Positions 6,788 through 12,331 of a DNA stretch of 12,331 bases are shown piece by piece (position 1 is the stretch's first letter; each line of letters opens with the position of its first letter). The position numbers and the translations under genes are program-made. Source of the DNA: CAJWGI01 sp036011785. GTDB lineage: Bacteria > Chloroflexota > Anaerolineae > Anaerolineales > UBA11657. Below the pieces are notes generated by a model. It searched no databases and had not been told where the DNA came from. It was given only the letters and a program-made list of their open reading frames with translations. The stretch spans positions 1 to 12,331 of the forward strand of contig DASCOB010000199.1 in NCBI GenBank assembly GCA_036011785.1, written 5' to 3'.

Positions 6788-7713
6788 GGCAGCGCCAGCT
6801 CCGTGTTGAGCAATGCATGCACCGCCTGCGGCGCTACCTTTCCAGCGTGATATTTGCCGGCGGCCGCCGCCTCCTCGCGCACGTCAAGCGAAGGGCTGGA
6901 CGCCAGGCTATCTGTGCCGAGATGCACCCTTACGCCGGCAGCGAGCATCTGTTCTAGCGGCATGCGCCCGCATTGTAGCAAGCAGTTGCTGCGCGGGCAA
7001 TGCGCCACTGCCGCGCCCGAAGCGGCAATGCGCGCGATGTCGGCCCGGTCCACCTGCACGCAATGCACCAGCAGCGGCTGCGCTGCCAGCACGCCCAGAT
7101 CCTCGATATAAGCCACTGGCGAGCAACCGGGAGCAGGCACATCCGCCACATTAAAAACGTTGGGCAGTGCGCGGAAATCACCCGCTCCGGTCTGCAGCAA
7201 ATCACGCTCGGCGCGGCTCTCGCCGACGTGCACGCAGAGCGGCACCGATTCAGCCCGGCACCATGCCACTCCCTCGCGGAAAAGCTCTGGGTGGCTGGAA
7301 TAGGGCGCGTGAATGGAAAGACCGATGCGCACGCCACCAGCGGTCTCGCGCCGCCGCAGCGCGTCGATGCGGCTTTGGCGGTCACGTAAATGCCGCCGAG
7401 CGCTCTCGCGATCTAGGCCCAGCACCTCTAGATAGACCACCCCGCTCAAATCGGAAGCAAGCAGCGGTTCCACGCTTGCGCCACTGGCGGAAATATCCCC
7501 CACCGCGACAACGCCGCTGGCGAGGAGCTGCGCTATACCCTCCTCCGCCGCGCGCTGAAAGGGCATCTCACCGGAAGCGGAAATATCGCGGCACGCCGCA
7601 ATCAGTGCGCCAATCCAGGGCACAAAAGCAGTGCCCTCCCGCCCCGGGCACAGGTGCGCCAGGCAGCCTAGTTCAAGATGAGTGTGCGCGTTTAATATGT
7701 TTCCCACCAACAC
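6784..7713 (-). CDS. COG0402-type amidohydrolase, probable 5'-substituted adenosine deaminase (aminofutalosine or MTA/5'-deoxyadenosine)
   Basis: This metal-dependent TIM-barrel deaminase shows NAHTHLELG (8-16, HxH metal ligands), SIHAPYSS (133-140), CVHVGES (160-166), LLVHCVQVD (214-222), HCPRSN (238-243) and LGTDSLASSPSLD (265-277, metal Asp268). The HAPYSS/GTDSLASSPSLD set is what I associate with aminofutalosine and related adenosine deaminases. The start is GTG at 7713, and an in-frame TGA two codons upstream rules out a longer version. As a result the usual 50-60 residue N-terminal part of the beta-sandwich is absent, and the protein also ends right after the barrel, so it is a minimal 309-residue form. 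It lies upstream of, and overlaps, mtnA (ATGA), and the phosphorylase two genes on is of the 6-oxopurine type, as expected if this enzyme removes the amino group first. Confidence 0.7.
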   Translation of the reverse strand: MLVGNILNAHTHLELGCLAHLCPGREGTAFVPWIGALIAACRDISASGEMPFQRAAEEGIAQLLASGVVAVGDISASGASVEPLLASDLSGVVYLEVLGLDRESARRHLRDRQSRIDALRRRETAGGVRIGLSIHAPYSSHPELFREGVAWCRAESVPLCVHVGESRAERDLLQTGAGDFRALPNVFNVADVPAPGCSPVAYIEDLGVLAAQPLLVHCVQVDRADIARIAASGAAVAHCPRSNCLLQCGRMPLEQMLAAGVRVHLGTDSLASSPSLDVREEAAAAGKYHAGKVAPQAVHALLNTELALP

Positions 7714-7733
7714 GAGTCATCGGCCGACAGCGG

Positions 7734-8131
7734 TTAAGCCGCCGCCGTCTTCCACGGCAGCGGCACGAATTCGGGAATGTTCTCCAGTGAAACTTCCGGC
7801 AAGTCGTCATCGTACGCTGCGGCGCGATATTCGCGCAGAATGTTGTAACTCGAATCACACTGCGCCGAGAAGAATTCCGTCTCACGAATCTGACGATGAA
7901 TCTCCACCACACTCATCATCGGGCTGACTCGCGTGGGCGCACCCGCGACCGAGATTACGTTCTCTTCAATCATGGTCAAGCCGAAATCATCACAGCCGAA
8001 CTGCAGCGTCACCTGCCCCACCTTGGCTCCCAGAGTGGGCCACGAGGCCGCCATGTGCGGAATGATGTGGCAACTCTTGTTGAAGTAGACGCGGACGCCA
8101 TTATTCGCCCATCCGTCGCGGAAATGACGAC
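7734..8131 (-). pseudogene. mqnC: 5'-truncated mqnC (cyclic dehypoxanthine futalosine synthase) remnant
   Basis: An open frame (ATG at 8156, inside the last codons of ubiD, to TAA at 7734) encodes about 140 residues. From about residue 21 (position 8096) it matches only the C-terminal third of MqnC: VRVYFNK, PHMAASWPTLGAKVGQ, FGCDDFGLTMIEENVIS-AAG-type and QCDSSYNIL. The radical-SAM CxxxCxxC barrel, which should lie upstream, is missing; that DNA is the complete 3' end of ubiD. The tail of about 30 residues after YNIL is longer than usual. The simplest explanation is a deletion joining the end of ubiD to the middle of mqnC. A free-standing C-terminal-domain protein is possible but less likely, because no start codon or ribosome site fits the homology boundary. 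Confidence 0.75.
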
Positions 8132-9595
8132 CTACTCCAAACCATATTCGTCCCATTTCTCGTCCACCAATCGTTGGACCTGAGCACTCATGCGCGCCAC
8201 TTCCGGCCAGCCCCGGGGGTGGCCGTCTTCCAGCCCCTTGGCGGTTGCATCGATGCCAATCTTCCCGCCGAAGGAGTGCGCTCTCGCGGCGTGATCCAGA
8301 TGGTCAACCGGTCCCTCCACCAGCAGCGCGTCCCGCTTCCAATCCACGTTCCCCAGCGCCTGCCAGGCCACCTGTGCAGGGTCGTGAATGTCCACCCACT
8401 CGTCCACAACCACAATCGCTTTTGCCAGCATCAGCAGCCCCAGCCCCCAGATTCCGTGCATCACTTTGCGCGCATGGCCGGGGTAACGCTTGCGGATTTT
8501 CACAATCACCAGATTGTGGAACACGCCCTCTGGCGGCATGTGGTAATCGATCACCTCCGGCAGGAAAAGGCGCAACAGCGGCAGGAAAAGGCGCTCGGTG
8601 GCGAGGCCCATGAAGGCGTCCTCCATCGGGGGGATGCCGACGACCGAGCTCGGAAAAATCGGGTCGCGCCGGTGGGTGATAGCAGTGATGTGAAAGGCGG
8701 GGAAGGATTCCACCGGAGTGTAATAGCCCGTGTGGTCGCCGAACGGCCCCTCGGAAACCTGATCCTGCGGGTCGACGTAACCCTCCAGGATGAACTCAGC
8801 TTGCGCGGGAACCTGAAGCGGTTGACTGATGCACTGCACGAACTGCACCGGTTTTCCGCGCAGCCAGCCGGCTAGCAGGTATTCATCGATGTCCGGAGGC
8901 AAAGGTGCCGACGCCGCCCACATGCTGGCAGGGTCGCCGCCGAGTACCACCGCCGCCGGGATGCGTTGCCCGGCCGCGCGCGCCCGACGCTCATGTTCGG
9001 CGCCGCCCTTGTGGCGCTGCCAGTGCATCGCCAGTCGGCGGTCATCCAGCAGCTGCAGGCGGTACATGCCCACGTTGCGAGCGCCGCTCTCCGAGTCGCG
9101 GGTAATGACCTGCATCAGCGTGATGAAACGCCCGCCATCATCGGGCCAGCATTGCAATACCGGTAGCATGTTGACGTTTGGATTCCCTGTGACAACCACC
9201 TGCTGGCACGGCCCGCTGCGGGAAACCGAAGGTCCCACCCCGACCGATTTTAACGCCGCCAGCACATCCATTCCGCGAGCAACCACGCTGCCCACTCCGT
9301 CGGGCATGCGAAAATCGAGCAGCTTTGCCAGCCGGTGATTGAGTGCCTCCAAGTTTTCGACACCGAGCGCCGCCGCCATGCGCCACTCCGAACCAAACAA
9401 GTTTATCGCCAGCGGAATGTCGAAGCCCTCCACGTGCTCGAAAAGGAGCGCTTTGTTGTGCTCGCGTGGACCCTTGCTCACGCGAGAGGTGATTTCTGTT
9501 ATTTCAAGGTCACGGCTGACCGACGCGCTGATGCGCTTCAACTGCCCGTGCGCTTCCAAATGTCTGATAAACTCGCGAAGGTCTCGGAATGGCAT
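8132..9595 (-). CDS. UbiD-family decarboxylase, MqnL-like
   Basis: This prenyl-FMN-dependent aromatic acid decarboxylase has 487 residues, the usual length. Visible motifs are GNPNVNMLPVLQCWPDDGG (137-155), RNVGMYR (173-179, flavin/metal-site Asn and Arg), HWQRHKGG (191-198), EGPFGDHTGYY (282-292, catalytic Glu282), PPMEDA further on, and a C-terminus ending EKWDEYGLE. In the futalosine pathway the UbiD homologue (MqnL) removes the carboxylate of the prenylated naphthoate; in the ubiquinone route it acts on prenylated hydroxybenzoate. The MqnP-type prenyltransferase in the same group supports the former. The cofactor enzyme UbiX is not in the window. Start ATG 9595 was chosen over an upstream frame to 9727 because family homology begins at MPFRDLREFI and a -10 box lies just upstream. 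Confidence 0.87.
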   Translation of the reverse strand: MPFRDLREFIRHLEAHGQLKRISASVSRDLEITEITSRVSKGPREHNKALLFEHVEGFDIPLAINLFGSEWRMAAALGVENLEALNHRLAKLLDFRMPDGVGSVVARGMDVLAALKSVGVGPSVSRSGPCQQVVVTGNPNVNMLPVLQCWPDDGGRFITLMQVITRDSESGARNVGMYRLQLLDDRRLAMHWQRHKGGAEHERRARAAGQRIPAAVVLGGDPASMWAASAPLPPDIDEYLLAGWLRGKPVQFVQCISQPLQVPAQAEFILEGYVDPQDQVSEGPFGDHTGYYTPVESFPAFHITAITHRRDPIFPSSVVGIPPMEDAFMGLATERLFLPLLRLFLPEVIDYHMPPEGVFHNLVIVKIRKRYPGHARKVMHGIWGLGLLMLAKAIVVVDEWVDIHDPAQVAWQALGNVDWKRDALLVEGPVDHLDHAARAHSFGGKIGIDATAKGLEDGHPRGWPEVARMSAQVQRLVDEKWDEYGLE

Positions 9596-9601
9596 ATGGG
9601 T

Positions 9602-9607
9602 ATTATA
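9602..9607 (-). promoter_or_regulatory. -10 box for ubiD, implying a leaderless mRNA
   Basis: A perfect TATAAT on the minus strand ends seven bases before the A of the ubiD ATG (9595), placing the expected transcription start on the start codon itself. No Shine-Dalgarno-like sequence lies in the six intervening bases (ACCCAT). The -35 region is weak (ACAAAT at 17-base spacing). Confidence 0.55.
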
Positions 9608-9626
9608 ACGTGAGTCGCGCTTCGAT

Positions 9627-9657
9627 TTGTGACGAGCGGCGGCAGTTGGGGTAAAAT
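9627..9657 (+). promoter_or_regulatory. Candidate promoter for glyA-gcvT
   Basis: On the plus strand TAAAAT (9652-9657, 5/6) is preceded by TTGTGA (9627-9632, 4/6) at a long 19-base spacing. Transcription would start near 9664 and leave a leader of about 36 bases, too short for a glycine riboswitch. A GGAG (9686-9689) lies ten bases before ATG 9700. The 104-base gap therefore holds two divergent promoters. Confidence 0.45.
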
Positions 9658-9699
9658 AACGCCCGGCTACGTCAGCGCACCCTGCGGAGTGAACCCACC

Positions 9700-12331
9700 A
9701 TGTCCGATTTTCTTTTTCGCGGCACACTGGCCGACCTCGACCCGACAGTCCACGAGTTAAACCAGATTGAAGCCGAGCGTCAGTACCACAAACTGATTCT
9801 CATCGCCTCGGAGAGCACCGCCCCGTTGGCCGTACGCGAAGCGCTCAACTCAGCCTTCAACAACCTTTATGCCGAAGGCTACCCCGACGACGCCTCGCGC
9901 TGGATGAGTGAGGCCGACATAGTGGACTACACCGCGCGGCTGGGACACTACCGCCGCTACGCCGACCCGCGCTATTACAAAGGCGTGGAATACTGCGACA
10001 CCGTCGAGGCGTTGGCCCGCCGCCGCGGCGCGGAACTCTTCGCCAACCAGCGCATCGGCGCCGACGACATTTACGTCAACGTGCAGGCGCTTTCCGGAGG
10101 CCCAGCCAACAACGCCGTCTATCATGCCCTAATCACACCAGGCGATACGGTGATGGGCATGGACCTGATGCATGGCGGCCATCTCAGCCACGGCGCGCGT
10201 GTCAACCGCTCCGGCAAATATTACAACAGCGTCCCTTACGGAATCGACCCGGATACGGAGCAGATTGACTATAATGCCGTGCGAGAGCTGGCGCGCGAAC
10301 ACAAGCCAAAACTGCTCATCGCCGGATATTCCTCCTATCCCTGGGCAGTGGACTGGAATCAATTCCGCAGCATCGCCGATGAAGTGGGCGCGTTTCTGCT
10401 GGCCGATATCGCCCACGTAGCCGGATTGGTGGCTGCCGGAGAATACCCCTCGCCCATCGGCATCGCTGACGTGGTCACATTCACCACGCACAAATCATTG
10501 TGCGGCCCGCGCGGCGCGTGCATCCTCACCACCGACCGCGTACTCGCGCGCAAAATCGACCGCGCGGTCTTCCCCGGCGAGCAGGGTGGCCCCCATCTGA
10601 ACACCATGGCCGCCATCGCCGTGGTCTTTAGACTTAACCGCGCGCCAGAATTCCGACAGCTGCAAAAACAGATTCGCGCCAACGCCACACGCATGGCCGC
10701 GCGCTTCAGCGAGCACGGTTTTAATGTACCTTTCGGCGGCACGGACACACACCTGCTCAACATAGATTGCAAATCGGTGCGCAGCGTGGACGGCGCGCCA
10801 CTGATGGGAGACTCCGCCAGCCGCATCTTGGACGTGGCCAACGTCGTCGTCAACCGCAACACCATCCCCGGCGACCGCAGCGCACTCAACCCTTCCGGCC
10901 TGCGCCTGGGCACGGTCTGGCTCACGCAGCGCGGTTTCAGCGAAGCCGAGATTGACGAGCTGACCGACCTGATGGCGCAGCTGCTGCGGGCCTGTAGCCC
11001 TTACGGCTACAGCGGACGGCACGGGCGCACCATGCACCGCGCCAAAGTGGATTTCGAGACGCTCAACGCGGTCAAGATTCAGGTGCGCGATCTCTCGCAA
11101 CGCATGGGGCTGGACTTTGCGCCCGCCACGCATGGCTACCCCCATTTCTATTACCTCGATCAGCACCCCCCGGAATCCGATTTGGTCACGCTGCAAATCA
11201 GCGGTGAGAAAGCCGAGCGTTTTCTGCAAGTTGCCAGCAGTAACGATGTTAGTGCGCTGGCCCCCGGCGCGAGCCAGCCCACGGAGGTATGGCAGGGCGC
11301 GCGCAATGCAACCGGCGTGCTCGCCCGCAGCGCTGCAGACACTTTCGAATTGACCATCCCGGCTGCCGATTCGGTGTGGGTCAAGACCTGGCTACGCGAC
11401 CTTTCGGATGGCTATGTGGCGCTTGAGGATGCCGACTTGCACGCCAAAGCCCCCGGTGCGGTGGCGGTGCACGACCGTGGGCCGGCAGATGCTCCACTCA
11501 AGGCAGTCGGGCACGCGGTTCAGGCCAGCAAACCTTATTTCAACGGCATCGCCGCGGTCGGGACAACTTCCGGCGAAGCCTTGCCAGAGTTTAAATGGAC
11601 GATGCCCGAATCCGATGAATTAAAGAAAACCGTGCTGCACGAGAATCACCGCGCATTGGGCGCAAAAATGGCGCCTTTCGGCGGCTGGGATATGCCGGTG
11701 TGGTATTCGTCCGTCTCGGAGGAGCACGCCGCGGTGCGCGCCAGCGCGGGGCTATTTGATGTCAGCCACATGGGAGTGTGGGAGGCCAGCGGCGTGACGG
11801 CGGCTGAGTTCCTCGACGCGGTGTGCGCCAACGATGTGGCCGCGCTCGGCGTCGGAAATTCTCTCTACACGCATTTTCTTGACACGGATGCAAATGTGAT
11901 CGATGACCTGCTAGTTTATTGCTGCGCCGCGCAACGCTATTTGATCGTGGTCAACGCCGCCAACGATGCGAAGGACTGGGAGTGGGTGAACGCGGTGCTT
12001 TCCGGCAGCGTGTTGGTTGACCGGCCGCGCCCCGCGGCGCAGGCCAGCGGCCGCGGCGGGGTCACGCTGCGGGATTTGCGCGACCGCGCCGCCGGAGTGG
12101 AGATGCGAGTGGACCTGGCGCTGCAGGGGCCGCAAAGCCGCAATGTGCTATTGGCGCTCGGTGCGGATGAAGCCACGGCTGCGCGCGTGCATGCATTGAA
12201 ACGCACCGAGCTGTGTGAGGCGACTCTCGGCGATTTCGATTTGATCGTCTCGCGCACCGGCTACACCGGCGAGGCGCTCGGCTTTGAATTGTTCGTCCAT
12301 CCCGACCGCGCGGCCGATTTGTGGAATGCGC
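9700..12331 (+). CDS. Fused serine hydroxymethyltransferase-aminomethyltransferase (GlyA-GcvT), 3' end outside window
   Basis: One uninterrupted frame of 877 codons runs off the right edge. Residues 1 to about 450 are a PLP-dependent SHMT: YAEGYP (57-62), ADIAHVAG (235-242, Asp and His at the cofactor), FTTHKSLCGPRG (Schiff-base Lys265) and GLRLGTVW (400-407). From about residue 640 a GcvT (T-protein) begins: FGGWDMPVWY, FDVSHMG, VIDDLLVY (733-740, folate-site Asp) and RTGYTGE near the edge; about 237 residues of this domain are visible. T-protein makes methylene-tetrahydrofolate from glycine, and SHMT combines it with a second glycine to give serine, so the fusion joins consecutive steps. 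Residues about 460-630 form a third segment resembling a decayed GcvT N-terminal half. Relative to E. coli GlyA there is an insertion of about 26 residues after YAEGYP. It is divergent from ubiD. Confidence 0.92.
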   Translation, partial: MSDFLFRGTLADLDPTVHELNQIEAERQYHKLILIASESTAPLAVREALNSAFNNLYAEGYPDDASRWMSEADIVDYTARLGHYRRYADPRYYKGVEYCDTVEALARRRGAELFANQRIGADDIYVNVQALSGGPANNAVYHALITPGDTVMGMDLMHGGHLSHGARVNRSGKYYNSVPYGIDPDTEQIDYNAVRELAREHKPKLLIAGYSSYPWAVDWNQFRSIADEVGAFLLADIAHVAGLVAAGEYPSPIGIADVVTFTTHKSLCGPRGACILTTDRVLARKIDRAVFPGEQGGPHLNTMAAIAVVFRLNRAPEFRQLQKQIRANATRMAARFSEHGFNVPFGGTDTHLLNIDCKSVRSVDGAPLMGDSASRILDVANVVVNRNTIPGDRSALNPSGLRLGTVWLTQRGFSEAEIDELTDLMAQLLRACSPYGYSGRHGRTMHRAKVDFETLNAVKIQVRDLSQRMGLDFAPATHGYPHFYYLDQHPPESDLVTLQISGEKAERFLQVASSNDVSALAPGASQPTEVWQGARNATGVLARSAADTFELTIPAADSVWVKTWLRDLSDGYVALEDADLHAKAPGAVAVHDRGPADAPLKAVGHAVQASKPYFNGIAAVGTTSGEALPEFKWTMPESDELKKTVLHENHRALGAKMAPFGGWDMPVWYSSVSEEHAAVRASAGLFDVSHMGVWEASGVTAAEFLDAVCANDVAALGVGNSLYTHFLDTDANVIDDLLVYCCAAQRYLIVVNAANDAKDWEWVNAVLSGSVLVDRPRPAAQASGRGGVTLRDLRDRAAGVEMRVDLALQGPQSRNVLLALGADEATAARVHALKRTELCEATLGDFDLIVSRTGYTGEALGFELFVHPDRAADLWNA
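11161..11580 (+). other. Degenerate GcvT-like segment inside the GlyA-GcvT fusion (residues about 488-627)
   Basis: Residues 501-523 and 697-719 align without gaps with 11 identities in 23, including SG, FL, NDV, AL and the final G. The first copy lacks the DDLLVY folate-binding motif of the second, having GVLARSAADTFELTI in that place. It looks like an internal duplication that lost catalysis and became a linker or scaffold domain. Confidence 0.55.

Noticed and set aside
9658..9699. Glycine riboswitch upstream of glyA-gcvT
   Set aside because: The leader is only about 36-40 bases, too short for the aptamer, and shows no paired glycine-aptamer cores.
9596..9727. Upstream extension of UbiD by 44 residues
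   Set aside because: The extra residues have no family similarity and would overlap the divergent glyA promoter and start. ATG 9595 fits homology and the -10 box.
9850..11229. Several minus-strand open frames of 90-240 codons opposite glyA-gcvT
   Set aside because: They are antisense shadows in GC-rich DNA. The plus-strand frame has conserved catalytic motifs throughout and no stop.

Overview
The window is about 60% GC and densely coding. It suggests an uncultured or poorly studied bacterium, and Chloroflexota (Anaerolineae-like) is my best guess. The guess rests on a serine hydroxymethyltransferase fused to the glycine-cleavage T-protein, UbiA/UbiD enzymes of the futalosine (MqnP/MqnL) type, and an apparently leaderless ubiD start. 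All three are remembered associations, not a search result.

Layout. Everything from position 1 to 9595 lies on the minus strand, so transcription runs right to left. In transcription order it reads: a UbiD-family decarboxylase (8132-9595), a 5'-truncated remnant of the radical-SAM gene mqnC (about 7734-8131), a COG0402-type purine-nucleoside deaminase (6784-7713), an MtnA-like sugar-phosphate isomerase (5720-6787), two adjacent paralogues of the methylthioadenosine phosphorylase family (5031-5723 and 4327-5034), and a MqnP-like UbiA prenyltransferase (3409-4275). A candidate promoter then precedes a second tightly overlapped group: a class I aminotransferase (2144-3310), a pentapeptide-repeat protein (1470-2147) and hisS (190-1473). 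It is followed by tRNA-His(GTG) and a tRNA-Arg(TCG) cut by the left edge. The tRNA pair has its own strong-looking promoter in the last codons and stop of hisS. Divergently, from 9700 to the right edge, runs one uninterrupted frame encoding a GlyA-GcvT fusion whose end is outside the window.

How the genes fit together. UbiA and UbiD homologues bracket genes for deaminating a 5'-substituted adenosine, phosphorolysing the resulting 6-oxopurine nucleoside and isomerising the sugar 1-phosphate. The first phosphorylase has an Asn-containing TNLAAG motif of the methylthioinosine-phosphorylase type, not the adenine-type Asp motif, so it matches the deaminase beside it. The most economical reading is a menaquinone (futalosine-route) cluster carrying its own salvage line for 5'-deoxyadenosine or methylthioadenosine. 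The broken mqnC copy means that pathway must be completed elsewhere or has been remodelled. The second phosphorylase paralogue has lost its catalytic motifs but keeps the loop and C-terminal tail that the first one lacks, which suggests a heteromer. No stretch above 300 bases is without a gene. I saw no mobile elements, CRISPR arrays or riboswitches.
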